Below are positions 1-7,487 of a stretch of DNA of 64,000 nucleotides, one piece after another. The position numbers and the translations under genes were made by a program. Under the pieces are notes generated by a model that was not told the origin of the DNA, ran no database searches, and worked only from the letters and a program-made list of their open reading frames with translations. This stretch comes from Cohnella endophytica. Lineage in GTDB: Bacteria > Bacillota > Bacilli > Paenibacillales > Paenibacillaceae. How positions within the stretch are numbered: the first letter of the stretch is position 1; every line of letters starts with the position of its first letter. Where the stretch lies: assembly GCF_003628305.1 (NCBI RefSeq), contig NZ_RBZM01000005.1, positions 186,001 through 250,000 on the forward strand, read 5' to 3'.

Positions 1-295
1 CTGGAGCGAGATTCGTAAGGGCAATCTATCCGTGGCCATGGCGACAAGCGGAAAAATATTCGGAATATGCAATATTTTTCGCTTCTCCATCGAGGCCAAG
101 GATTCGATCTATCATAGCTTATTATGGGCGGCGGTAGGCTTCGTGCTCCTGTTGGTGGCCTACTTTTTATTCGAGTTTTTGACGCCGGTGTTCCGAATCG
201 ACGAAGAGATCGAGAAGGATAACCGCGCGGTCGGATTACTGGCGATGGTGATCTCGGTTTCGCTTTCTTATATTATTGGCGCTGCCGTCACATAA
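1..295 (+). CDS. DUF350 family membrane protein, 3' part (5' end outside window)
   Basis: The reading frame is open from the left edge (first complete codon at base 2) to the TAA at 293-295, so this is the C-terminal part of a longer protein. It shows an amphipathic lead-in, a hydrophobic segment (SLLWAAVGFVLLLVAYFLF), an acidic linker with E-x-x-K-D-N-R-A-V-G, and a second hydrophobic segment ending in YIIGAAVT. That pattern fits DUF350 proteins, small integral membrane proteins of unknown function with paired membrane units. An internal GTG at 32 is possible as a start but the frame clearly continues upstream. The following genes are closely spaced on the same strand, suggesting one transcript. 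The family call is from motif impression only. Confidence 0.6.
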   Translation, partial: WSEIRKGNLSVAMATSGKIFGICNIFRFSIEAKDSIYHSLLWAAVGFVLLLVAYFLFEFLTPVFRIDEEIEKDNRAVGLLAMVISVSLSYIIGAAVT

Positions 296-309
296 CGGAG
301 GACAAAGGA

Positions 310-393
310 ATGAAATATTTATGGGGCACGCTTTTCGCGTTGGCCGTACTGTTCGTAGTTATCGGAGTTATCTACATGATGAGGGAGGCGTAA
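310..393 (+). CDS. tiny single-pass membrane peptide (27 aa)
   Basis: An ATG at 310 is preceded by GGAGG at 297-301 with 8-nt spacing and opens a 27-codon frame ending TAA at 391-393. The peptide is Met-Lys-Tyr-Leu-Trp followed by about 18 hydrophobic residues (FALAVLFVVIGVIYMM) and a charged R-E-A tail, so it is a predicted one-helix membrane peptide. It lies 14 bases after the DUF350 gene and 7 bases before the zinc-ribbon gene, consistent with one operon. The good ribosome binding site and uninterrupted hydrophobic helix argue that it is translated. I do not recognise a named family. Confidence 0.55.
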   Translation: MKYLWGTLFALAVLFVVIGVIYMMREA

Positions 394-400
394 AAATCAT

Positions 401-952
401 ATGGCCGTCGTAATCTGTCCATGGTGCCAAAGTGAGATTATTCAGGAAGAAGGCCAAGAGCCGGAAAAGTATTGTCCGGTATGCGATAACGAGCTTGACG
501 GTTACCGTACGCTTAAGCTGAACATCGGCGAAGATGAGGATGAATACGATGACGAGGAAGACGATGCGGGAGAGGATCAGGCTACCGTTATTTCGATCGA
601 TGACGAGGACCTGAGCTGGGTCGACGAGGAGACTTTGGTCGAACCGAACGACGAGCTGCAGCAATTCGAGGAAACGGTCGAACAACTGCTGAACGAGCAG
701 GAATTAGTGCCCGAATGCCCGGTATGCAGGGAGTACATGGTCGAATCCGGCGAACTGCTGATCTCGGCCAATCAATTCCGGCATAGAACGTCCGAAACGT
801 TGGGCGGAGATGCGGTAATCGAAGCTCCGTTTACGCTGACGATGTATGTATGTCCTTCGTGCTTCGCCGTTCAACAGATTTTGGGAGATGCGCATCGGCA
901 CCAGGTCGTGCGTCGTTTAAGCTTGGAGCCCACGGAGGGCAACGAGAAATGA
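401..952 (+). CDS. acidic protein with two zinc-ribbon-like cysteine pairs
   Basis: 183 residues. Four CxxC knuckles are visible: C6-C9 and C25-C28 near the N-terminus, and C106-C109 and C151-C154 in the C-terminal half. Each set is likely to bind one zinc. Between them (about residues 45-100) lies a very acidic stretch rich in Glu and Asp. This could be a nucleic-acid or protein-binding adaptor, but I do not recognise a named family and no function is assigned. The stop TGA overlaps the ATG of the cysteine synthase gene (ATGA at 949-952), so the two are translationally coupled. Confidence 0.7.
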   Translation: MAVVICPWCQSEIIQEEGQEPEKYCPVCDNELDGYRTLKLNIGEDEDEYDDEEDDAGEDQATVISIDDEDLSWVDEETLVEPNDELQQFEETVEQLLNEQELVPECPVCREYMVESGELLISANQFRHRTSETLGGDAVIEAPFTLTMYVCPSCFAVQQILGDAHRHQVVRRLSLEPTEGNEK

Positions 953-1866
953 CGAGAATGGTACGATCGGTCATCGAGCTGATCGGCGACACTCCGGCGA
1001 TTCGGCTGCAGAGACTAGCAGGTCCGGACGACGCTGAAGTATACGTAAAGCTGGAGAAAATGAACCCGAGCGGAAGCGTCAAAGACCGCGCCGCCTCCGG
1101 TTTGCTCATCGACGCGGAAGCGCGCGGAATAATCGGCCCCGGCAGCACGATCGTGGAGCCGACAAGCGGCAACACGGGCATCGGCTTGGCGATGTACGCG
1201 GCGGCCAAAGGATATCGCCTCATTCTGGTCATGCCGGATAATATGACAGCGGAACGTATCGCCCTTGTTCGGGGATACGGCGCGGAAGTCGTATTGACCC
1301 CGGCCGCGGAACGCATGCCGGGATCGATCGCCAAAGCGCGCGAGTTATTGCAGGAAAATCCGGGCAGCTATATGCCCAATCAATTCGAGAACGCCGCGAA
1401 TCCGGATATTCACCGTTCGACGACCGCAATCGAAATTTTCGAGCAGATGGATGGAAGATTAGACGCGTTCGTCGCAACGGCTGGAACCGGCGGTACGATT
1501 ACGGGTACGGGCGAAACGCTTAAGGCGAAGCTTCCCGGCCTGCATGTCGCGGTAGTCGAACCAGCAGGTTCTCCCGTCCTGTCCGGAGGCCAACCCGGGC
1601 CGCACAAGCTCGTCGGGACTAGCCCGGGTTTCGTGCCAAGCATTCTGAATACAACGGTGTACGACGAGATTATTCAAGTGACGGACGAAGACGCTCTAGA
1701 GACGACGAGACGGCTGGCCAGATCGGAAGGCCTGCTGGTGGGTCCATCTTCCGGTGCGTCCGTGTGGGCGGCTCTGCGGGTCGCCCGCAAGCTGGGAGCC
1801 GGTAAACGCGTTCTCTGCATCGCTCCGGATACGGGAGAACGTTATCTCAGCATGGGAATCTTCTGA
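949..1866 (+). CDS. cysK: cysteine synthase (O-acetylserine sulfhydrylase family)
   Basis: 305 residues, the usual CysK length. It is a fold-type II PLP enzyme that makes cysteine from O-acetylserine and sulfide. Seen: the N-terminal IELIGDTPAIRL motif, PLP-binding lysine K45 in NPSGSVKDRA, the substrate loop EPTSGNTGIGLA, the phosphate loop TAGTGGTITGTG, and a C-terminal VGPSSGAS cofactor-binding segment. The frame is open upstream to 850, but the ATG at 949 follows GGAGG at about 932-936 and begins the conserved N-terminus; the upstream 33 codons overlap the previous gene and lack similarity. A strong terminator follows. CysM or a cystathionine beta-synthase-like role cannot be excluded by motif alone. 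Confidence 0.9.
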   Translation: MTRMVRSVIELIGDTPAIRLQRLAGPDDAEVYVKLEKMNPSGSVKDRAASGLLIDAEARGIIGPGSTIVEPTSGNTGIGLAMYAAAKGYRLILVMPDNMTAERIALVRGYGAEVVLTPAAERMPGSIAKARELLQENPGSYMPNQFENAANPDIHRSTTAIEIFEQMDGRLDAFVATAGTGGTITGTGETLKAKLPGLHVAVVEPAGSPVLSGGQPGPHKLVGTSPGFVPSILNTTVYDEIIQVTDEDALETTRRLARSEGLLVGPSSGASVWAALRVARKLGAGKRVLCIAPDTGERYLSMGIF

Positions 1867-1871
1867 ATGTA

Positions 1872-1926
1872 ACGAGGGCAGTCCCGAAGATCAGCTACAT
1901 GATCTTCGGGACTGCCCTCGTTTTTC
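1872..1926 (+). terminator. strong rho-independent terminator after cysK
   Basis: A perfect 22-bp inverted repeat (1872-1893 with 1900-1921) around a 6-nt loop, followed by a short T run. It ends the DUF350-to-cysK transcript. Confidence 0.95.
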
Positions 1927-2010
1927 GATATAAGCGCGAATAACCTGCTCGGCTTCATCGCAGACTAGATCTCGATGGCCAAACGCTTGAACAGGAGGGG
2001 ATTTCCGCAG

Positions 2011-2235
2011 ATGATGCAAGCCATGACCGGCAAAGAATTGGAATATATCGCCGATTCCATGTCCAACGAGGATTTATTGATCAAGCAGTGCGCGATCGCG
2101 GCCGCTACCATTACGAACGTGCAAGTTCAACAAGCCTGCTCGCATATGATCGACGTTCATACGCAGCATTACAACACTTTGCTTAGCGCCGTCCAGCAAC
2201 ATCAGTCGATGGCGCCTGCCCAGCCACAAGCCTAA
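2011..2235 (+). CDS. small spore-coat-like protein (CotF-associated)
   Basis: 74 residues from the ATG at 2011, which has AGGAGGGG at 1993-2000 with 10-nt spacing. The longer frame from 1975 would place this ribosome binding site inside the coding region, so 2011 is preferred. The protein is helical, with KELEYIADSMSNEDLLIKQC and a H-x-x-H-Y-N-T-L motif typical of short CotF-like or YhcN-adjacent coat proteins, and a Gln/Pro/Ala-rich tail. It lies 10 bases before a CotF-family gene and is probably co-transcribed with it. The likely role is in the outer layers of the spore; this is inferred from its neighbour and helical ferritin-like pattern. Confidence 0.7.
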   Translation: MMQAMTGKELEYIADSMSNEDLLIKQCAIAAATITNVQVQQACSHMIDVHTQHYNTLLSAVQQHQSMAPAQPQA

Positions 2236-2245
2236 GGAGGTCAAT

Positions 2246-2608
2246 ATGCTTAATCAACCGATTTTACCCGAAGCGGACATGGCGTATACGGTATTGTCCG
2301 ATCTGAAGCGCGTTACGAGGGAGTACGCCACGGCGGCTACCGAATCCGTATGTCCGGAAATCCGTCAGATGTTCACGCAACTGCTCAACACCACGCTAAC
2401 GATGCAAGGCGAGCTCTATATGGCGATGCAAAGCGCCAATATGTATAACGCGTCGTCCCCCGTCATCAAGCCGGAAGTGGACAAGCAATTAAAGCAATAT
2501 CAGCAGATTCAACAGCAAACGAATCAGTTCGTGCAGCAAACCCAAGCCGCGAACGCGAATATGGCGCAAGCCTCGGCAAGCGGTAATGCGATGCCGGCCT
2601 ACCAGTAA
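2246..2608 (+). CDS. CotF-family spore coat protein
   Basis: 120 residues with AAGGAGGT just upstream (2234-2241). The first 75 residues form the helical CotF pattern (DMAYTVLSDLKRVTREYATA, then ATESVCPEIRQMFTQLL and MQGELYMAM), followed by a Gln/Asn/Ala-rich tail. CotF proteins are components of the Bacillus spore coat. It is the second gene of a two-gene unit that ends in the hairpin at 2645-2682. Expression under a mother-cell sigma factor is expected from the family, but I could not identify a convincing promoter. Confidence 0.8.
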   Translation: MLNQPILPEADMAYTVLSDLKRVTREYATAATESVCPEIRQMFTQLLNTTLTMQGELYMAMQSANMYNASSPVIKPEVDKQLKQYQQIQQQTNQFVQQTQAANANMAQASASGNAMPAYQ

Positions 2609-2644
2609 CAGACTGATCCGCGCCTTCGATATTCCCGTTCTTCA

Positions 2645-2683
2645 TTCCCCGATCGGCAGACATAGCCGATGCGGGGATTTTTT
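2645..2683 (+). terminator. terminator after cotF-like pair
   Basis: Stem TCCCCG-ATCGGC pairing with GCCGAT-G-CGGGGA (one bulged G), followed by TTTTTT. Confidence 0.85.
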
Positions 2684-2757
2684 GAAAGTTGCCTTATTTA
2701 ACTTTTCACGCAGCCTGTATTTGATGTATGATGAAGAGTAATTCAGGAGGGATCATG

Positions 2758-3249
2758 ATGAACGATTTCAAATTAAGCATCTTGGATTTGCTTAAGGAAG
2801 ATGCCCGTTTGTCCGCCGCGACGATCGCTACGATGCTCGGAGCCAAGGAAGAAGACGTCTCCGCCGCGATCGCGGAAATGGAAAAGGACCACGTTATCGT
2901 GAAGTACGCGACAGTCGTGAATTGGAGCAAAGTCGACGACGAGAAAGTGACGGCGCTAATCGAAGTGGAGTGCACTCCCGAGAGAGGGCGCGGCTTCGAA
3001 AGCATCGCGGAACGCATTTACTTATATCCGGAAGTAAAATCGGTTTACTTGATGTCCGGCGCTTACGACCTGCTGGTCGAAATCGAAGGAAAAAACTTGA
3101 AAGAAGTCGCTTCTTTCGTATCCAACAAGCTGTCCACCATTGAATCGGTCATCTCCACCAAGAGCTTTTTCATCCTTAAGAAATATAAACAGGACGGCAT
3201 TATTTTCGAAGAGTTCGAGGACGATCACCGCCTTCTTGTATCGCCTTAA
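2758..3249 (+). CDS. alaR: Lrp/AsnC-family transcriptional regulator (AlaR-like)
   Basis: 163 residues. An N-terminal winged helix-turn-helix (about residues 5-55, including DARLSAATIATMLG) is followed by an alpha/beta effector domain (RAM, about 65-145) with the family-typical VYLMSGAYDLLVEIEG segment. GGAGG at 2746-2750 gives 7-nt spacing to ATG 2758; an ATG at 2755 is only 4 nt away. It is followed 55 bases later by a PLP aminotransferase. In Bacillus subtilis the same pair (alaR/yugG and alaT/yugH) controls and carries out alanine synthesis, so this gene is likely the local regulator of alaT. The symbol rests on that gene order and family match. Confidence 0.75.
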   Translation: MNDFKLSILDLLKEDARLSAATIATMLGAKEEDVSAAIAEMEKDHVIVKYATVVNWSKVDDEKVTALIEVECTPERGRGFESIAERIYLYPEVKSVYLMSGAYDLLVEIEGKNLKEVASFVSNKLSTIESVISTKSFFILKKYKQDGIIFEEFEDDHRLLVSP

Positions 3250-3304
3250 ATTACCAATAGAAGCAAATCTATGAGCCCAATCGCGAAGAAAGAGATGATG
3301 ACCG

Positions 3305-4552
3305 ATGATAAAAGACCAGGAAAAGCCGCTTGTCCCTCAGGCACAGGCACCCCTGCAACGGAGCGGCGGAATGAATAGTTATTTGGCCGCCCACGCGCGC
3401 GCGATTCCGCCGTCGGGAATCCGTCGTTTCTTCGATTTGGTAAACGCCAGCAAAGACAAAGACATTATTTCGCTAGGCGTCGGCGAGCCCGATTTCGTTA
3501 CGCCGTGGCGCGTCAGAGATGCGGCCGTCCACTCCCTGGAAAAAGGAAAAACGCAATATTCCCCGAACGCGGGACTTCTAGAGCTTCGCGAGTCGATCGG
3601 ACAGTACTTATCCAATCAATTTCAATTGACATACGAACCGGCGAACGAGATGATCGTCACGGTCGGAGGCAGCGAAGGCATCGATCTGGCGCTGCGCGCA
3701 CTCATCGAGCCGGGAGACGAAGTTCTCGTTCCCGAGCCGAGCTATCTTCCTTATTCGCCGATTACGACTTTGCTCGGCGGCATTCCCGTCGGGATCGAGA
3801 CTTTCGCGAAGGACCAGTTTAAGCTGACCGAAGAAAGCCTGAGGGCGGCGATCACGCCGAAGTCGAAAGTACTCATCCTTTGTTATCCTAGCAATCCGAC
3901 CGGCGCAATCATGACGTACGAGGAAATGCTCCCGATCGCCAAAATCGTCGAGGAACACGACCTGATCGTCATTTCCGACGAAATCTACGCCGAACTCACT
4001 TTTACCGGAGGTAAGCACGTCAGCTTCGCCGCGCTTCCGGGTATGAAAGACCGGACGTTGCTCGTCAGCGGTTTCTCCAAAGCATTCGCGATGACCGGTT
4101 GGCGTTTGGGATACGCGTGCGGACACCGCGACATCATTAGCGCGATGCTGAAGATCCATCAATATACGATCATGTGCGCATCCACTATGGCGCAAGTCGC
4201 AGGGATCGAATCGTTGACCAAGAGCGGGATGGAAGAAAAAGACCGCATGATGGAATCTTACAACCAGAGACGCAGGCTCGTTGTGAAGGGCTTCCGCGAA
4301 ATGGGACTGGAATGCCATGAACCGCAAGGCGCTTTTTACGCGTTTCCTTCGATTCAAGCGACCGGAATGACGTCCGAGCAATTCGCGGAACGGCTGCTTC
4401 TGGAAGCAAACGTAGCTGCGGTTCCGGGCCATGTGTTCGGCAAAGGCGGGGAAGGTTTCCTTCGTTGTTGTTACGCCACATCGGTAACTCAATTGACGGA
4501 AGCATTGGATCGAATTGGGACATTTCTCAGATCTTTGGAACAAGACGGTTAA
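3305..4552 (+). CDS. alaT: class I/II aminotransferase, AlaT-like
   Basis: 415 residues, PLP fold-type I. Seen: IPPSGIRRFFDLV at the N-terminus, SLGVGEPDFVTP, YPSNPTGA, DEIYAELTF, and the Schiff-base lysine K259 in SGFSKAFAMTGWRLGY; a C-terminal arginine lies in GFLRCCYATS. Adjacent to the Lrp-type regulator, it matches the Bacillus alaT (alanine transaminase) arrangement; related enzymes are annotated as aspartate or aromatic aminotransferases, and substrate cannot be read from sequence. The start is uncertain: no strong ribosome binding site precedes 3305, and an internal ATG at 3371 (MNSYLAAHAR) would give the length more typical of the family. Confidence 0.85.
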   Translation: MIKDQEKPLVPQAQAPLQRSGGMNSYLAAHARAIPPSGIRRFFDLVNASKDKDIISLGVGEPDFVTPWRVRDAAVHSLEKGKTQYSPNAGLLELRESIGQYLSNQFQLTYEPANEMIVTVGGSEGIDLALRALIEPGDEVLVPEPSYLPYSPITTLLGGIPVGIETFAKDQFKLTEESLRAAITPKSKVLILCYPSNPTGAIMTYEEMLPIAKIVEEHDLIVISDEIYAELTFTGGKHVSFAALPGMKDRTLLVSGFSKAFAMTGWRLGYACGHRDIISAMLKIHQYTIMCASTMAQVAGIESLTKSGMEEKDRMMESYNQRRRLVVKGFREMGLECHEPQGAFYAFPSIQATGMTSEQFAERLLLEANVAAVPGHVFGKGGEGFLRCCYATSVTQLTEALDRIGTFLRSLEQDG

Positions 4553-4589
4553 TTTTACAAAAGAGATGTTCAATTACAAAATGTTCTGC

Positions 4590-4595
4590 TATAAT
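4590..4595 (+). promoter_or_regulatory. extended -10 promoter element for spo0E-like gene
   Basis: TGCTATAAT (extended -10) with the TATAAT hexamer at 4590-4595, about 57 bases before the Spo0E-like start. The -35 region is weak, as is common for extended -10 promoters. Confidence 0.5.
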
Positions 4596-4651
4596 AACCA
4601 TGGTTTTCAACCCGCTGAGTATCGATTTTCGACATGAGAAGGGGGCGTCAC

Positions 4652-4897
4652 ATGGCCGCGGCAGAACATCCATATTTATCTTCCAATCGTGCCGAAACAC
4701 CCATCATCTCTTTGAAACCGAATCGGATGGCGGATTTGACGGAAGAAATCGACCGGCTGCGCAAGGAAATGACGGAAACTTTCCTGCAAGAGCATTCCTT
4801 CATCGCCGATTCCGTGATGGAACTTAGCCGTCGACTGGATCAGAAAATTAACGAATATATGAAACAGGTTCTCTTGAGTCGGGAGGAGGTTCGGTGA
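4652..4897 (+). CDS. Spo0E-like aspartyl-phosphate phosphatase
   Basis: 81 residues from the ATG at 4652, which follows AAGGGGG at about 4639-4645; the frame extends to an ATG at 4634 that lacks such a site. The C-terminal half has the Spo0E hallmark: a helix with EEIDRLRKEM, a turn, then LSRRLDQKINEYMK, containing the S-x-x-x-D catalytic motif. Spo0E-family proteins dephosphorylate Spo0A-P and so delay sporulation. The 40-residue N-terminal extension before the helical hairpin is not part of the core motif. It has its own promoter-like element and is followed 48 bases later by the cobalamin operon. Confidence 0.8.
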   Translation: MAAAEHPYLSSNRAETPIISLKPNRMADLTEEIDRLRKEMTETFLQEHSFIADSVMELSRRLDQKINEYMKQVLLSREEVR

Positions 4898-4945
4898 AAT
4901 TCGCCGGCCTCTTTTTTACACTTGAATGCGGAAAGGGGAGAGCAC

Positions 4946-5536
4946 ATGCTGTGGACCATTACCGGCGGAATCGGGAGCGGGAAGTCGGTTTTCGCGGAGG
5001 AATTGGCGAGAACCGTCGGCCATGAAGGCATTCGTTTGAGCTGCTCCCCTTTTCCCGGAAACGAAAATAGGACGGATTCGTTAGCTTGTTCGTCGCGAAA
5101 CGACGCTTCCTTTCTCTGGGCGGAATCGGATGCGGACGACATGCTGGCGAACAAATTGAACTCGATTAATCTGGAATCGAATATATTCCGGGCGGACCGC
5201 CGCGTGCTACTTTTGGACAGTCTATCGGGTTGGTTAAGAGGCTTGTATTACCGAATCGACGATAGGCAACCGGAAGCCGAAGATCGGATCGAAGCGGCTT
5301 GGGAACAAGCGCTTAAAGCGATTTTCTCCTTCGAAGGCAAATTGATCGTCGTGACGGAGGAGGCGTTCGGCGGATTGAGCGTAAGCGCTCGCGAGCTGTC
5401 GTATGCCCGCAGGCTGTCCAAGGCTAACCGGAGGCTGACGGAAGAAAGTAAGGTATTCTATCGAATGACTTCGGGAATGGCAACCGAAGTGAAAGGTTAT
5501 CGGATCAACCAAGCGAAGGGGGTTCCTAACGAATGA
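4946..5536 (+). CDS. CobU-like nucleoside triphosphatase, probably lacking guanylyltransferase residues
   Basis: 196 residues. The P-loop TGGIGSGKSVFAEELA near the N-terminus is that of CobU (adenosylcobinamide kinase/guanylyltransferase). LLLDSLSGWLRGL replaces the usual D-C-L-x-x-W-L, and the C-terminal part follows the CobU pattern (ARRLSKANRRL, then ATEVKGYRI). The segment where CobU carries its guanylylated histidine (H-R-x-x-R-P-x-x-W) is missing: residues 30-60 are unrelated and rich in Ser. It is therefore a divergent or single-function homologue. The start at 4946 has AGGGGAG 5 nt upstream; a TTG at 4922 lacks one. Its TGA overlaps the next ATG (ATGA at 5533). Confidence 0.65.
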   Translation: MLWTITGGIGSGKSVFAEELARTVGHEGIRLSCSPFPGNENRTDSLACSSRNDASFLWAESDADDMLANKLNSINLESNIFRADRRVLLLDSLSGWLRGLYYRIDDRQPEAEDRIEAAWEQALKAIFSFEGKLIVVTEEAFGGLSVSARELSYARRLSKANRRLTEESKVFYRMTSGMATEVKGYRINQAKGVPNE

Positions 5537-6123
5537 AAATATATACCCGAACGGGCGACGAAGGCAAGACTTCGGTCATCGGAGGCGGACGCGTGACGAA
5601 GGACGATGCGCGGGTGGAAGCCTACGGGACGATCGACGAATTGAATTGCTTCGTCGGTCAGGCGGTTTCCGTTATCTCTCGAGAAGCAGTAGGTGAATGG
5701 GTAGACATGCTGCAACAACTTTTGCTTATCCAGCATGAGCTGTTCGATTGCGGATCGGATCTATCTTACGCCGTTCCGGAGTCCGAGAAGATGAAAGTGA
5801 AACCTGAAATGACGGAACGATTGGAAAGCTGGATCGATGCTTACGAAGCGGAGACCCCCCCGATCGCGAGATTCATTCTGCCGGGAGGAAGCGAGCAGGC
5901 AGCTTTGCTGCACGTATGCAGGACCGTCTGCCGCCGCGCGGAGAGAAGAGTCGTTACGCTGGCCGCCGAACAGGCATGCCCGGACGAGGTACGCAAATAC
6001 TTGAACCGTCTGTCCGACTATTTCTTCGCCGCCGCACGCGCGGCCAACGCTAGACTGGAAACGATCGACGTGGAATATGAACGAGGCGCGCAAGTGTTTC
6101 GCCGGAGGACAACGACGGAATGA
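5533..6123 (+). CDS. PduO-type ATP:cob(I)alamin adenosyltransferase
   Basis: 196 residues. The signature N-terminus MKIYTRTGDEGKTSVIGGGR, then ARVEAYGTIDELNCFVG, RFILPGG and CRTVCRRAERRVV are the conserved ATP- and cobalamin-binding elements of the trimeric PduO-type enzyme. It transfers the adenosyl group of ATP to cob(I)alamin to make coenzyme B12, in the cytoplasm. It overlaps both neighbours by 4 bases (ATGA at 5533 and at 6120), so it is translationally coupled to the CobU-like gene and to the pseudouridine synthase gene. The CobU-like neighbour supports a corrinoid salvage role. Confidence 0.9.
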   Translation: MKIYTRTGDEGKTSVIGGGRVTKDDARVEAYGTIDELNCFVGQAVSVISREAVGEWVDMLQQLLLIQHELFDCGSDLSYAVPESEKMKVKPEMTERLESWIDAYEAETPPIARFILPGGSEQAALLHVCRTVCRRAERRVVTLAAEQACPDEVRKYLNRLSDYFFAAARAANARLETIDVEYERGAQVFRRRTTTE

Positions 6124-7487
6124 CGGAATCAAACCATACGACAGAAGATCAAAACAAAGCCGAATATTACGCGCCGATCGAGATCGTCGCGAACAAGTCG
6201 GACGAAGGGCGCAAGCTCAGAGACGTGCTCCGTAACCGGATCGGCATCTCGCGGCGGTTGATGGTGAAGTTAAAGACGTCGGATGAAGGATTATCCGTGA
6301 ACGGCGAGAAGGTGTGGCCGAATCATCGAATATCCGAAGGCGACGTGATCAGCTTGAGGATGGAGGAGGAAATATCGGAGACGATTCTTCCCCAGCCGAT
6401 GGAATTGGATATCGTATTCGAAGACGATCACCTGCTCGTCTTGAATAAACCGGCGGGAGTCATCGTTCATCCGACAACCGGACATTATTTGAACACGCTC
6501 GCTAACGGGGTCATGCATTATTGGCAGGAGCGGGGAGAACGTATTCGTTTCCGCCCGGTACACCGATTGGACGAGCACACTTCCGGCCTGGTCGTCATCG
6601 CCAAGCACCCGTTAGCCCAGCAGCAATTGTCCGCGCAGATGATGGAAGGAACAGTGATCAAGGAATACCGCACTTACGTATACGGTACACCGTCCGAACC
6701 GGAAGGCGAGATTAACGCCCCGATCGGTAGACAGACCGAAGATCCCCATCGGCGCGTCGTTCGCGAAGACGGACAACCTTCTCAAACCTTCTTTCGCGTC
6801 TCGCGGACTTATATGGAGGGTCAGGCGAGCGCGGTCGATATCCGCCTCGGCACGGGTAGAACGCATCAGATCCGGGTCCATATGACTTCGATCGGGTGTC
6901 CGATTATCGGGGATAGCTATTATACGGACGAGAGATGGACGGGCTCCGGTCTTGCGGAGAAACTGTCCGGAACGATCGGGAGACAAGCGTTGCACGCAGC
7001 CCGATTAGGCTTCGACCATCCGGTAACCGGAGAGCCGATGCGCCTTGAAGCGGTATTGCCCGAGGACATGCAGAGGTTGGAGCGGCAATTGATTATAATG
7101 GACGAGGAGCAGAACGAAGTGAGCGAGCCGTTGAAAATGTATCATTTATCGACCTGCAGTACTTGTAAGGGTGCGATTAAAGCTCTGCGCGAGCATGGTT
7201 ATGAATTGGATTTGCACGAGATTCGCGAAACGCCTCCAAGCGCTGAAGAGTTAGGGCGGCTCATTAAGCTGAGCGGCTTGCCGATTATGAAATGGTTCAA
7301 TACTTCGGGCGACGCCTACCGCGAGCAGGGTCTGAAGGACAAGCTTCCGGGAATGACGGAAGCTGACAAGATTAAGTTGCTCTCCTCGAACGGAATGCTG
7401 ATAAAACGCCCTATCCTTACGGACGGCAAAAGAATTTCTATCGGATTCCGGGAAGCCGATGTCGGTCCGATGTGGTTCGGGCGATGA
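6120..7487 (+). CDS. RluA-family pseudouridine synthase fused to an Spx/ArsC-like domain
   Basis: 455 residues in one uninterrupted frame. Residues about 25-90 form an S4 RNA-binding domain (GISRRLMVKLKTSDEGLSVN). Residues 95-325 are an RluD-type catalytic domain with the catalytic aspartate D151 in HRLDEHTSGL, plus LNKPAGVIVHP and GRTHQIRVH. Residues 340-455 are a complete Spx/MgsR/YffB-like thioredoxin-fold domain: MYHLSTCSTCKG with C346-x-x-C349, then MKWFNTSGDAYRE, ending RPILTDGK and IGF. RluA enzymes normally end near residue 320; the redox-type domain is an unusual addition. The frame overlaps both neighbours by ATGA junctions. An internal start at 7137 has no nearby ribosome binding site. 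Confidence 0.85.
   Translation: MTESNHTTEDQNKAEYYAPIEIVANKSDEGRKLRDVLRNRIGISRRLMVKLKTSDEGLSVNGEKVWPNHRISEGDVISLRMEEEISETILPQPMELDIVFEDDHLLVLNKPAGVIVHPTTGHYLNTLANGVMHYWQERGERIRFRPVHRLDEHTSGLVVIAKHPLAQQQLSAQMMEGTVIKEYRTYVYGTPSEPEGEINAPIGRQTEDPHRRVVREDGQPSQTFFRVSRTYMEGQASAVDIRLGTGRTHQIRVHMTSIGCPIIGDSYYTDERWTGSGLAEKLSGTIGRQALHAARLGFDHPVTGEPMRLEAVLPEDMQRLERQLIIMDEEQNEVSEPLKMYHLSTCSTCKGAIKALREHGYELDLHEIRETPPSAEELGRLIKLSGLPIMKWFNTSGDAYREQGLKDKLPGMTEADKIKLLSSNGMLIKRPILTDGKRISIGFREADVGPMWFGR

Noticed and set aside
850-948. Upstream extension of cysteine synthase to 850
   Set aside because: The extension overlaps the zinc-ribbon gene in another frame, and the ATG at 949 has a ribosome binding site and the conserved N-terminus.
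3608-4573. 321-codon open frame antisense to the alaT-like gene
   Set aside because: It lies fully opposite a clear aminotransferase, lacks a ribosome binding site and family motifs, and arises from the GC-rich codon pattern.
7137-7487. Separate Spx-like gene starting at the internal ATG
   Set aside because: No ribosome binding site at proper distance and the frame is continuous with the RluA part; treated as a fusion.
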